From Pseudomonadota bacterium (GTDB lineage Bacteria > Pseudomonadota > Alphaproteobacteria > Acetobacterales > Acetobacteraceae): a stretch of 10,658 bases of DNA. The position numbers were made by a program, and so were the translations under genes. Under the pieces are notes generated by a model. The model ran no database searches and was not told the origin of the DNA. It saw nothing but the letters and a program-made list of their open reading frames with translations. Below are positions 1 to 7,055 of the stretch, in pieces; within the stretch, counting starts at the first letter, position 1, and each line of letters opens with the position of its first letter. The stretch lies in contig JAKBCJ010000130.1 of assembly GCA_021807975.1 (NCBI GenBank), positions 1-10,658 on the forward strand, read 5' to 3'.

Positions 1-318
1 GAAGGTCCGGCGGTACCATTTCGCCAGAAGCTGCAACGATCGCAGCGGTGAGTCCGTTACGATCAGCGGCCAGTCCGGATCGGCGGCAATCGAACCGATC
101 ATATCTGCGGAAACTATCGCGCCGGAGGCGCCGTTGCGAAACGCATCCGCCAGGAAACGGTGTCCATCGGTCTGCCCGCCGGCCAGCGCGACAAACAGCG
201 CGCCGGGCGATGCCCCGCGCGAGTCCGTGCAAATCCGGTCGATCGCTGTCCCGGCGGCGATGTTGCGCGCCGAACCGCGGACTTCCCTGGCGATGGTATC
301 GAGCGGAACGGGGATCAT
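1..318 (-). CDS. murF: MurF-like Mur ligase, N-terminal part (cut by window edge)
   Basis: The first 106 codons of a minus-strand gene are present; the frame is open to the edge and the rest lies outside. The translation matches the MurF N-terminal domain, which binds the UDP-MurNAc-peptide. It has TDSRGASPGALFVAL (residues 31-45), DGHRFLADA (51-59), a GA pair at 66-67, then PLIVTDSPLRSLQLLAKWYR ending at about residue 103. MurE-type proteins usually have a different ending here (an R-x-A-L-A and F-Y-x-x-P pattern), so MurF, which adds D-Ala-D-Ala to the UDP-MurNAc-tripeptide in the cytoplasm, is preferred. The ATP-binding GKT loop expected just after residue 106 cannot be seen. The ATG at 318-316 is preceded by GAGAGAG about 7 bases upstream. 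MurF normally sits inside the dcw cluster next to murE; here the upstream neighbour is a divergent amidohydrolase, so this copy stands outside that arrangement. A paralogous Mur-type ligase remains possible. Confidence 0.78.
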   Translation of the reverse strand, partial: MIPVPLDTIAREVRGSARNIAAGTAIDRICTDSRGASPGALFVALAGGQTDGHRFLADAFRNGASGAIVSADMIGSIAADPDWPLIVTDSPLRSLQLLAKWYRRTF

Positions 319-491
319 GAGGCACTCTCTCTCTAACCGAACGGGCGGGCGCGCACCTTGCCGCCGCCCGGCCTGATTCGTCACGCTTTAACACGCCCGC
401 ACGGGGGAATATCCGGGTTCGAACGGCCGCAAAACTTGCCAGCCCTGTGTGCCTGCATCAGGATCGGCGCCAATCTTACAGGAGACAATCC
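319..491. promoter_or_regulatory. Divergent intergenic region, murF-like gene / amidohydrolase
   Basis: These 173 bases must hold the promoters of both the minus-strand Mur ligase and the plus-strand amidohydrolase. A weak sigma70-like pair on the plus strand is TTGCCA (436-441) and CAGGAT (459-464) with a 17-base spacer; the -10 matches the consensus at only 3 of 6 positions. A GGGCGG (343-348) and CCGCCC (364-369) inverted repeat lies in the Mur ligase leader. Nothing here is strong enough to assign a regulator. Confidence 0.3.
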
Positions 492-2210
492 ATGCCAGCA
501 TTCGATCTGGTCATTCGTGGCGGTACCGTCGTCGATGGCACCGGGGGGGCGCCGGTCGAAGCCGATGTAGGCATCATCGGCAACAAAGTCGCCGCCGTCG
601 GCCAGATAACCGGCAGCGGCACCGAGGAACTCGATGCCAAGGGCAAGCTGGTCACCCCCGGCTTCGTCGATATCCACACCCATTACGACGCCCAGGCGGT
701 GTGGGACGACCACATGGCGCCATCGTCCTGGCATGGCGTCACCACGGCGGTGATGGGCAATTGCGGCGTCGGCTTCGCCCCCTGCAAACCCGCCGACCGT
801 GACCGCCTGATCGAACTGATGGAGGGCGTGGAGGACATCCCCGGCGCGGTCATGAACGAAGGCCTAAAATGGGAATGGGAGTCGTTTGGCGAATACCTCG
901 ACGCGCTGGAACGCCGCCGGCGCGACATCGACGTCTGCGCGCTGCTGCCGCACGCCGCGATGCGGGTGTTCGTCATGGGCGACCGGGCGATCAATCTGGA
1001 AAACGCCAATCAAGCCGATATCGCGCAAATGCGCCAGATCACCAAGGAGGCGATGCAGTCCGGCGCGTTCGGCTTCTCCACATCGCGCAGCCTGTCGCAT
1101 AAGACGCTGAAGGGCGATCCGACGCCGACCTTGCGCGCGCAGGAGGAAGAATTGCGCGGTATCGCGATGGGCATGAAGGATGCCGGGTCCGGCATGCTGG
1201 AAATGGTGTCCGAGTGGGCGCCGGACCATAATGAAGAATTCGCCATGCTGCGCCGGGTCATCGAATCCTGCGGCCGGCCGGCGGTGTTCACGCTCGCGCA
1301 GCGCCACTCACGGCCCGAGGTATGGCGCGATCTGATGAAACATGCCGACAAGGCGGTCGCGGACGGGCTGTCGATCCGTCCGGTGGCGGCACCGCGCGCC
1401 ATCGGCGTGCTGCTGGGGCTGGCGGGCAGCCAGAATCCGTTCTCCGGCTGCAAGACCTATAAATCCATCGCCCATCTTCCGGTCGCCGATCGCGCCCGTC
1501 GGATGGCCGAACCGGCGGTCAGGGCGGCGATCCTGTCGGAGGACCCACGGGAAGGGAACACCTTCCCGCTGTTCCACCGCCTGTCGTTCGACTTCATGTT
1601 CCGCTTCGGCAACCCGCCCAACTACCAGCCGAACCCGAAGGACAGCGTCGCGGCGATCGCGGCGCGCGGCAACCAGACCGCGCCCGAGGTTGCGTACGAC
1701 ATGCTGATCGAAAACGACGGCGCCAATTTCATCTACATGCCGTTGGGCAACTACGCTTATGGCGACCTGTCGATGCCGCAGGCGGTGCTGGACAACCGCA
1801 ACGTCATCATGGGCCTGGGCGACGGCGGGGCGCATGTCGCATTCATCCTGGATGCCGGTTACCAGACCTGGCTGCTGTCGCATTGGGGACGCGATCAGAA
1901 GCGTTGGGACATGCCGGAGCTGATCCGCCGCCTGACCTCCGACACCGCCGGGGCGGCCGGCCTGCACGACCGGGGCATTCTGCGCCCCGGCCTGAAGGCC
2001 GACGTGAATATCATCGACTGGGACAGGCTGGGCTCGGGTTCGCCGTATGTCGTCAACGATCTGCCGGCGGGCGGCAAGCGGTTGCTGCAGAAGGTTACCG
2101 GCTATGACGCGACGATCGTGTCCGGCCGCGTGACGTTCCGCGGCGGCGAGGCCACCGGCACCCTGCCGGGCAAGCTGGTACGCGGTCCGCAGGCCGAACT
2201 GGCGGCCTGA
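492..2210 (+). CDS. Amidohydrolase family protein, N-acyl-D-amino-acid deacylase type
   Basis: This is a 572-residue metal-dependent amidohydrolase of the D-aminoacylase group (COG3653-like). The first part is the usual small beta domain (FDLVIRGGTVVDGTGG, residues 4-19), followed by PGFVDIHTHYDAQ (56-68). His62 and His64 (the HxH pair) and Cys91 in GNCG (89-92) have the same spacing as His67, His69 and Cys96 of the characterised Alcaligenes D-aminoacylase. GDGGAH (443-448) carries the likely catalytic Asp444. No signal peptide is seen, so it should be cytoplasmic. It is longer than classical D-aminoacylases (around 480 residues), as are many proteobacterial relatives whose substrates are unknown. 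The ATG at 492 is chosen over an in-frame upstream ATG at 447 because AGGAG lies at 479-483 and the domain starts right after it. The gene is monocistronic, convergent with apt. Hydrolysis of N-acyl-D-amino acids is inferred from the family; a dihydropyrimidinase-like or other amide substrate is possible. Confidence 0.9.
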   Translation: MPAFDLVIRGGTVVDGTGGAPVEADVGIIGNKVAAVGQITGSGTEELDAKGKLVTPGFVDIHTHYDAQAVWDDHMAPSSWHGVTTAVMGNCGVGFAPCKPADRDRLIELMEGVEDIPGAVMNEGLKWEWESFGEYLDALERRRRDIDVCALLPHAAMRVFVMGDRAINLENANQADIAQMRQITKEAMQSGAFGFSTSRSLSHKTLKGDPTPTLRAQEEELRGIAMGMKDAGSGMLEMVSEWAPDHNEEFAMLRRVIESCGRPAVFTLAQRHSRPEVWRDLMKHADKAVADGLSIRPVAAPRAIGVLLGLAGSQNPFSGCKTYKSIAHLPVADRARRMAEPAVRAAILSEDPREGNTFPLFHRLSFDFMFRFGNPPNYQPNPKDSVAAIAARGNQTAPEVAYDMLIENDGANFIYMPLGNYAYGDLSMPQAVLDNRNVIMGLGDGGAHVAFILDAGYQTWLLSHWGRDQKRWDMPELIRRLTSDTAGAAGLHDRGILRPGLKADVNIIDWDRLGSGSPYVVNDLPAGGKRLLQKVTGYDATIVSGRVTFRGGEATGTLPGKLVRGPQAELAA

Positions 2211-2220
2211 TCGAGCGAAA

Positions 2221-2258
2221 GCGGCGTTGGTGATCCGCGATAGGATCGCCAACGCCGC
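2221..2258. terminator. Long hairpin between convergent genes, likely bidirectional terminator
   Basis: GCGGCGTTGG (2221-2230) pairs perfectly with CCAACGCCGC (2249-2258). The stem continues inward through one G-U wobble and five more pairs, leaving a 6-base loop (GCGATA, 2237-2242). It lies between the stop of the amidohydrolase and the stop of apt. Read on the minus strand it is followed by TTTCGCT, and on the plus strand by GGGTTTAG. The T runs are short in both directions, so the long stem is the main evidence. Confidence 0.75.
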
Positions 2259-2264
2259 CCGGGT

Positions 2265-2780
2265 TTAGTCGTCGTACGACACGAGTGACTCGCACGGCAC
2301 ATCCAGCCGCGACTTGCCGTTCAGGAAACTGAGTTCGATCAGCGTCGCCGCCGCCGGCACCACCGCGCCGACCTGGCGCAGCAGCGCGATTCCGGCCGCC
2401 ATCGTGCCGCCGGTCGCCAGCAAATCGTCCACCACGACCACACGCTGGCCCGGATGAACGGCATCGGCCTGGATTTCCACGCGGTCCTCGCCGTATTCCA
2501 GCGCATAGTTCAGCCCCACCGTCTCCCCGGGCAGTTTGCCGCGCTTGCGGATCATGATGAAGCCGCAGCCCAGTTTCAGCGCCAGCGGGGCCGCGATCAG
2601 GAAGCCCCGGCTCTCCACCCCGGCGATCACGTCCGGCATATAGGCGCGGACCACCCGAGCCATCCGCCCCATCGCCACCTGCCACGCATCCGCGTCCCGC
2701 AGCAGGGTGGAAATGTCGTAGAACAGGATTCCCGGCTTCGGAAAATCCGGAATGCCGCGGATGTGGTCTTTCAGGTCCAT
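2265..2780 (-). CDS. apt: Adenine phosphoribosyltransferase
   Basis: Apt converts adenine and PRPP into AMP and pyrophosphate in the cytoplasm (purine salvage). The 171 residues are the normal length for the family. The start is typical ([19 protein letters not shown], residues 6-24), with GVESRGF at 54-60, the flexible-loop region [10 protein letters not shown] (78-87) that covers the active site, and the PRPP-binding motif [13 protein letters not shown] (114-126) with its two aspartates. The ATG at 2780 opens exactly at the conserved N-terminus; AAGGA lies 11 bases upstream, rather far. The gene is convergent with the amidohydrolase and divergent from accD. In some relatives apt follows mtnP (my recollection of gene order), but no mtnP is seen here. 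Nothing in the protein looks damaged. Confidence 0.97.
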   Translation of the reverse strand: MDLKDHIRGIPDFPKPGILFYDISTLLRDADAWQVAMGRMARVVRAYMPDVIAGVESRGFLIAAPLALKLGCGFIMIRKRGKLPGETVGLNYALEYGEDRVEIQADAVHPGQRVVVVDDLLATGGTMAAGIALLRQVGAVVPAAATLIELSFLNGKSRLDVPCESLVSYDD

Positions 2781-2922
2781 CGCCGTACGTGTCCTTAGCT
2801 CGTTGCGCTGCAGCCTAAAGCGAGCGGCGCGATATCGCCAGTCTCATCCCGCCGCCTTCATGGTGATTGCGGTGCCGTGTCGCAGTGCCAGGGACGGCTC
2901 GGCCAGACCAGCGGGAAATATA

Positions 2923-2951
2923 TTGACTAAATTCCTAATTCCAACTATGAA
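2923..2951 (+). promoter_or_regulatory. Sigma70-like promoter facing accD
   Basis: TTGACT (2923-2928) and TATGAA (2946-2951) are separated by exactly 17 bases and lie in an AT-rich island within GC-rich DNA. They match the consensus at 5 of 6 and 4 of 6 positions. Transcription would begin near 2958 and give accD a leader of about 285 bases. It could instead be an outward promoter of a decayed mobile element. Confidence 0.5.
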
Positions 2952-3024
2952 CGGGTCTGGTTTCTTTCGACCTGGCGTCACCGTCCAGCCGTCGCTTGGT
3001 CAGCGGATCGATGGCCAGCAGTCA

Positions 3025-3070
3025 GGGGGCATTTCAACATTGCGCCCGGGGGTGTCATTTTAATCTTGCG
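3025..3070. repeat. Two imperfect direct repeats resembling an IS21-family end
   Basis: GGGGGCATTTCAACATTGCG (3025-3044) is followed after three bases by a copy beginning GGGGGTGTCATTTTAATC and ending TTGCG (3048-3070). Multiple short repeats with a run of G and a TCA-TTT-type core are characteristic of IS21-family ends, as I remember them. No istA or istB gene is recognisable beside them, so at most this is a relic end. Coincidental similarity is possible. Confidence 0.35.
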
Positions 3071-3242
3071 GCGACCCAAACCCCACCCCCGGCCAGCCAA
3101 CCCTGCCCGAACCCCCGAACAAGCCTCACCCCGGGGAATTATCCCCCAGCGCCCGCGGCAAACCCGATACCCAGCCAGCATGAACGCCTGACTATCCAAC
3201 CGGCGCTTGCCGCACCCGCCGTCCCCCGCTATTCCGGCGGCC

Positions 3243-4109
3243 ATGAACTGGCTCACAGAATACGTACGCCCCAAGATCCGCACCCTGTTCGCCCGGTCGT
3301 CCGTGCCGGACAACCTGTGGCACCAGTGCCCATCGTGCCAGCAGATGATTTTCCACCGCGACCTGACGGCCAACCGCAAGGTGTGCCAGCACTGCGGCCA
3401 CCACATGCGCGCCACCTCGGCGGAGCGTCTGGAATGGACCTTCGACGAAAATGCCTTCACCCGGATCGAGCTGCCAAAAACCCACTCTGACCCGCTTAAA
3501 TTCCGCGACACCAAACGCTACGCCGACCGTTTGAAGGAAGCCCGCGACAAAGCCCACACCGATGACGCCATCACCGTCGCCCACGGCACCATCGGCGGCC
3601 GTAAAGCCGTCGCCGCGGTCATGGAGTTCAACTTCATCGGCGGCTCCATGGGGGCCGCCGTCGGCGATGCCTTGGTCGCCGCCGCCAGACTGGCCGTGCT
3701 GCAACATGTGCCGCTGATCGTGTTCACCGCCTCGGGCGGCGCCCGCATGCAGGAAGGTGCCATCAGCCTGATGCAGATGCCGCGCACCGTCATCGCCACC
3801 CAGTTGGTGAAAGACGCCGGCCTGCCCTTCATCGTGGTCCTCACCGACCCGACGACCGGCGGCGTCACCGCCTCGTTCGCCATGCTGGGGGACATCCAGA
3901 TCGCCGAACCCGGCGCCATGATCGGCTTCGCCGGCGCCCGCGTCATCGAACAAACGGTGCGCGAGAAACTGCCGGAAGGCTTCCAGCGCGCCGAATACCT
4001 GCTGGCTCACGGCATCATCGACATGGTGGTCAAACGCACCGACATGCAAACAACCCTCGCCCGCATCATCGGCCTGCTGACCGGAAGCGGGCAAGCCGCC
4101 GCCGCGTGA
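3243..4109 (+). CDS. accD: Acetyl-CoA carboxylase carboxyltransferase subunit beta
   Basis: AccD pairs with AccA to move the carboxyl group from biotin carrier protein to acetyl-CoA, making malonyl-CoA for fatty acid synthesis. The 288 residues cover the full family length. The N-terminal zinc ribbon is intact: Cys29, Cys32, Cys48 and Cys51 (CPSC then CQHC). The crotonase-fold carboxyltransferase core follows, with FIGGSMGAAVGD (131-142), TASGGARMQEG (162-172), TDPTTGGVTASFAMLGD (201-217) and GFAGARVIEQT (228-238). The ATG at 3243 begins the conserved MNWLTEYVRPK start. An in-frame TTG at 3207 would only add residues unlike the family. The ribosome site is weak (GGCGG about 3 bases before the ATG). 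The stop overlaps folC, and the accD-folC order is common in proteobacteria. In many relatives trpA lies directly upstream; here a long gap does. Confidence 0.98.
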   Translation: MNWLTEYVRPKIRTLFARSSVPDNLWHQCPSCQQMIFHRDLTANRKVCQHCGHHMRATSAERLEWTFDENAFTRIELPKTHSDPLKFRDTKRYADRLKEARDKAHTDDAITVAHGTIGGRKAVAAVMEFNFIGGSMGAAVGDALVAAARLAVLQHVPLIVFTASGGARMQEGAISLMQMPRTVIATQLVKDAGLPFIVVLTDPTTGGVTASFAMLGDIQIAEPGAMIGFAGARVIEQTVREKLPEGFQRAEYLLAHGIIDMVVKRTDMQTTLARIIGLLTGSGQAAAA

Positions 4110-5386
4110 ACCAGGCCGTAGAACAAATCGCCGCCCGGCTGGAGCGGCTGCACCCAAGGCTCATCGACCTCAGCCTCGACCGCCTCGCCACCCTCCTGAC
4201 CCGGCTCGGTTCCCCCGAACAGCGCCTGCCGCCCATCGTCCACGTCGCCGGCACCAACGGCAAAGGCAGCACCTGCGCCTTCATCCGATCGATGGCGGAG
4301 GCCGCGGGGCAGAAGGTCCATGTGTACACCTCGCCCCACCTGGTCCGCTTCAACGAGCGCATCCGGATAGCCGGCGAACTGGTATCCGATGACCGCCTGA
4401 TCGCCACGATGGAGCGGATCGAAAAAGTCAACGACGGCGCCCCGATCACGGTGTTCGAGGTCATAACCGCCGCCGCCTTCGATCTGTTCGCCCAAACGCC
4501 AGCCGATCTGTGCGTGCTGGAAGTCGGCCTGGGCGGCCGAGGCGATGCCACCAACATTATCGACACCCCCGCCGCCTGCGCCATCGCCTCCATCTCGCTC
4601 GACCACCGCGACCTGTTGGGTCCAACCGTCGAACTCATAGCTGCCGAGAAGGCCGGCATCATGAAACCCGGCATCCAAGTCGCCATAGGTGCCCAGCCCA
4701 ACGATATCCTCCGCGTCCTGCTGGACCACGCCAAAGCCAAAAATGCCCCCGTAAGCGTGCGCGGCCAGGACTGGGATATCGCCCCAACCCCGTCCGGGCT
4801 TCGCTATACCGACCGGACAACCACCCTGGACCTGCCCGTCCCATCGCTTCCGGGTGCGTTCCAGCAAGACAACGCGGGCATTGCCATCGCCGCCCTGCGC
4901 GCCGCCGGCCTGAAGCACGACCCATCCGGCATCGGCCACGCGGAATGGCCTGCCCGCCTGCAACGCCTGACCGGCCGCCTCGCCGCATTGCTGCCCCCCA
5001 ACTGGGAACTATGGCTCGACGGCGGCCATAACCCCGGCGCCGGCATCGTCCTGGCCGAACACCTGTCCGGCTGGCAGGACCGCCCGGTGCATCTGATCGT
5101 CGGCATGAAGCAGGCCAAGGACTCCGCCGAGTTCCTGCGCCCCCTGCTGCCGCTGGCCGCAACCCTCTGGGCAGTGAAGGAGCCCGACCAGCACGCCGCC
5201 CTGCCGGTGGAAGCGATCATTGCCGCATCCGGCGGCATCGCCCGCCCCGGCCCCCGCGTAGCCGACGCCCTGCGGGCCATCCCCCGCGGCGAACGCCCCG
5301 CCCGCGTGCTGATCTGCGGCAGCCTGTACCTGGCCGGAGAGGTCTTGAAACTGGATGAACCCGATCATGATAGGCCAAAGCCATGA
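4106..5386 (+). CDS. folC: Bifunctional dihydrofolate/folylpolyglutamate synthase
   Basis: FolC joins L-glutamate to dihydropteroate and to reduced folates, using ATP, in the cytoplasm. The 426 residues fit the family. Visible motifs are the ATP loop GTNGKGS (49-55), TSPHLVRFNERIR (75-87), TVFEVITAAAF (115-125), the LDHRDLLGPT and IAAEKAGI stretch (165-185) with Lys182 at the position of the carbamylated lysine, WPARLQRL (281-288), and LDGGHNP (304-310) opening the C-terminal glutamate-ligase domain. The GTG start at 4106 overlaps the accD stop as GTGA, which implies translational coupling and one transcript. Its own stop overlaps an ATG (5383) that begins the remains of a third gene. No sign of damage is seen in this protein. 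Confidence 0.96.
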   Translation: MNQAVEQIAARLERLHPRLIDLSLDRLATLLTRLGSPEQRLPPIVHVAGTNGKGSTCAFIRSMAEAAGQKVHVYTSPHLVRFNERIRIAGELVSDDRLIATMERIEKVNDGAPITVFEVITAAAFDLFAQTPADLCVLEVGLGGRGDATNIIDTPAACAIASISLDHRDLLGPTVELIAAEKAGIMKPGIQVAIGAQPNDILRVLLDHAKAKNAPVSVRGQDWDIAPTPSGLRYTDRTTTLDLPVPSLPGAFQQDNAGIAIAALRAAGLKHDPSGIGHAEWPARLQRLTGRLAALLPPNWELWLDGGHNPGAGIVLAEHLSGWQDRPVHLIVGMKQAKDSAEFLRPLLPLAATLWAVKEPDQHAALPVEAIIAASGGIARPGPRVADALRAIPRGERPARVLICGSLYLAGEVLKLDEPDHDRPKP

Positions 5387-5859
5387 CCGGCGTTGATGGC
5401 TGGACGATCTGACCCGCCCTGACGTCAGCACCCTCTCTCAACAGGGACCTTTATCTGACGCTGTCAGCCTTCCCCGAGGTTCCGGACACGCTGCGCCGTC
5501 TGCGCGATGCCGGCTTCGTCACCGCCATCCTGTCCAACGGATCGCCGTCGATGCTGGACGCGGTGCTGACGGCCGACGCCCCGGGGGTCTTCAAGACCGA
5601 TCCGCGGGTCTATCGGTACGGGCTCCACACGCTGGGCCTGACCGCGGCGCAGGTATCGTTCCAGTCGTCCAACGCCCGGGATGCTTTCGCGGCCTCTGCC
5701 TTCGGCATGCGCGTGGTGTGGTGCAATCGTTGCGGCCAGCAGCCTGAACGCCTGCCCGCCCCGCTGGCCCCGGCCGGCTGGCCCCGCCCTGCTGACCGGC
5801 GGCGAGGGCAGGCACTACCACCGTCGCCAGGTCGTTACGTGGTCAGTATTACCGCATAG
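5383..5859 (+). pseudogene. Broken type II haloacid dehalogenase (HAD superfamily)
   Basis: The frame encodes recognisable pieces of an L-2-haloacid dehalogenase-type HAD protein: AFPEVPDTLRRLRDAGF, then LSNGSPSML (motif II, around 5491-5553), VFKTDPRVY with the motif III lysine (5587-5613), and SSNARDAFAASAFGMRVVW (motif IV region, around 5665-5721). The N-terminal DxD nucleophile segment is absent. A possible start ATG at 5383 overlaps the folC stop (ATGA) and is in the same frame, but after nine codons it hits TGA (5410-5412). Between SPSMLDA and the DAV-L-T-A-D-A block the family normally has about 20 more residues, so an internal deletion is likely. After about 5760 the reading no longer resembles the family, so a frameshift is probable before the TAG at 5857-5859. 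A functional dehalogenase is very unlikely. It probably once followed accD-folC as a third gene. Confidence 0.75.
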
Positions 5860-5862
5860 CCC

Positions 5863-5890
5863 CGCCGCGCCTCGCGGCGCTTGTCTTTCT
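5863..5890 (+). terminator. Intrinsic terminator after accD-folC-HAD remnant
   Basis: CGCCGCG (5863-5869) and CGCGGCG (5873-5879) form a perfect 7-pair all-GC stem with a CCT loop, followed by C and the T-rich TTGTCTTTCT (5881-5890). It lies just behind the HAD remnant and should end the accD-folC transcript. Confidence 0.8.
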
Positions 5891-5960
5891 CATTGATAAG
5901 AAGAAAGGAACCGCAATCTGGCGTGGACAAGCCAAGCCGGAATGCCAAACGGATTGAATG

Positions 5961-5978
5961 GTGGCCTTCCGCGGCCAC
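5961..5978 (-). terminator. Weak hairpin after the alpha/beta hydrolase
   Basis: GTGGCC (5961-5966) and GGCCAC (5973-5978) can form a 6-pair stem with a 6-base loop, starting 7 bases behind the hydrolase stop. No clear T run follows on the minus strand, so termination here is uncertain. Confidence 0.3.
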
Positions 5979-5984
5979 GCAGGG

Positions 5985-7037
5985 CTACCGCGGCACATCG
6001 GCCAGAAAATTCGCCAGTTGGTGCTTCCAGAACCGAGCCATGGCGGTGGTGCCATGGCCTCGGGTTTCGGGGCTGGCCGGGATCAGAAACAACGCGCCGT
6101 TCTTCACATGCTTCAGCGCATTGGCCATCAGCCCGGTTTCAGGTGGATTACGCTCATCATCGGCGGAGTTGATGGCAAGCAACCGCGCGCGGATCCGGTC
6201 CAGCCCCGGCGCCGCATCGTAGTCGCTTGATGAGTCCCACTGGTAAATAAAGTCGTTCGCATCCGCCGGGGGCGGCGCGGCCAGGCGCTGATCCACGAGT
6301 TTGTCGGCGAGTGCCGTGGTCGGCGCCAGCGACTGATACCCCAGCGTTCCGCCGCTGGCCGCGATACCCATGAACACACTGGCCAGCCGCAGCGACGGCG
6401 GTTGCACAGTGTAGTTACCATTGTCGTATGCCGGGTCCTGCCGGATCGATTCGATCATCATGCGGCGCAACATCCAGTTGCGGCTGGCCATCGCGGTCGG
6501 CTGGGATGCCATCGGCACCAGCGCGTCCATGAAGTCGGGATGGGCCTCGCCCCACAGCCAGACGTGCATTCCGCCCATGGAGTTGCCGATGATCAGCCGT
6601 ACATGATGGATGCCCAACCCCTCGGTCAGCAGCCGGTATTGCGCCAGAACCATGTCGTCGTAGTCGTAGTGAGGGAATTTCGCGCGCAGCGCCTCGGATG
6701 GCCGGGTTGATTTACCGGCGCCCAGCGCGTCTGGCAGGATAATGTAGTATTTCGTGGCGTCCAGCGGTTGGCCGGCGCCGAACAGTTCGCCCGCGAAGCC
6801 CGGGTTCAGCATTGCGGCGCCGGACTGGCCGGTGCCGTGCAGCACCACGACCGGTTCGTTCTTGGGATCACCGACCGTGGCGTAGTGCAGGTGAACAGAC
6901 GGCATCATCTCGCCGGTGTGGAATTTGAAGTCGGATGCGACCCAGTCCCCTTGCCCGGGCGTTGGGTAACCGGCCGCCAGCGCCTGTGACGAACCGAACA
7001 GCAGGCTGCCCAGCAGCAGCCACAGACCTACCCGCAT
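5985..7037 (-). CDS. Exported alpha/beta hydrolase, MetX-like
   Basis: This 350-residue alpha/beta-hydrolase resembles the homoserine O-acetyltransferase (MetX) group but begins with a signal peptide: charged MR, a hydrophobic run to about residue 15 and an ALA-A site near 19-22. It should therefore be periplasmic or secreted, unlike true MetX. The core shows VVLHGTGQSG (64-73) for the oxyanion side, the nucleophile elbow GNSMGG (151-156, Ser153), NSADDERNP (290-298) with the likely acid Asp293 or Asp294, and RGHGT (326-330) with His328. The ATG at 7037 has AAGGGGG 5 bases upstream. It follows the ABC-F gene on the same strand by 18 bases, so the two are probably co-transcribed. The substrate is unknown; an ester or acyl group in the periplasm is a reasonable guess. 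A methionine-synthesis role is unlikely because of export. Confidence 0.92.
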   Translation of the reverse strand: MRVGLWLLLGSLLFGSSQALAAGYPTPGQGDWVASDFKFHTGEMMPSVHLHYATVGDPKNEPVVVLHGTGQSGAAMLNPGFAGELFGAGQPLDATKYYIILPDALGAGKSTRPSEALRAKFPHYDYDDMVLAQYRLLTEGLGIHHVRLIIGNSMGGMHVWLWGEAHPDFMDALVPMASQPTAMASRNWMLRRMMIESIRQDPAYDNGNYTVQPPSLRLASVFMGIAASGGTLGYQSLAPTTALADKLVDQRLAAPPPADANDFIYQWDSSSDYDAAPGLDRIRARLLAINSADDERNPPETGLMANALKHVKNGALFLIPASPETRGHGTTAMARFWKHQLANFLADVPR

Positions 7038-7055
7038 CCAACCCCCTTATTGGCG

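Larger units (their letters stand above)
2781..3242. other. 462-base gene-free region between apt and accD
   Basis: This stretch separates divergent apt and accD and is much longer than other gaps in the window. From the apt side it holds a GC-rich apt leader with the palindrome GCGATATCGC (2829-2838), an abruptly AT-rich patch (about 2915-2960) with a sigma70-like promoter pointing to accD, two imperfect direct copies of an IS21-end-like motif (3025-3070), and a C-rich, G-poor leader (3071-3180; by hand count 56 C and 21 G in 110 bases). Open frames through it have no credible start or family signature. The patchwork of base composition suggests an old insertion or rearrangement. That interpretation is inference. 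Confidence 0.6.

Noticed and set aside
1308..2252. Minus-strand open frame of 314 codons opposite the amidohydrolase
   Set aside because: Shadow frame; the plus strand has a complete enzyme with its metal-binding motifs.
2844..3000. Minus-strand open frame ending in TGA at 2846-2844, with a plausible-looking C-terminus, just upstream of apt
   Set aside because: Only about 50 codons, no start, no family match that I recognise, and it crosses the AT-rich patch. It could be the tail of a lost gene but cannot be supported.
3180..3191. Mini frame ATG-AAC-GCC-TGA in the accD leader
   Set aside because: Three codons, no ribosome site; a chance occurrence is the simplest view.
2996..3490. Plus-strand open frame of about 164 codons running from the C-rich leader into accD
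   Set aside because: It begins at a TTG without a good ribosome site, is proline-rich because of the C-rich DNA, and overlaps accD in another frame.
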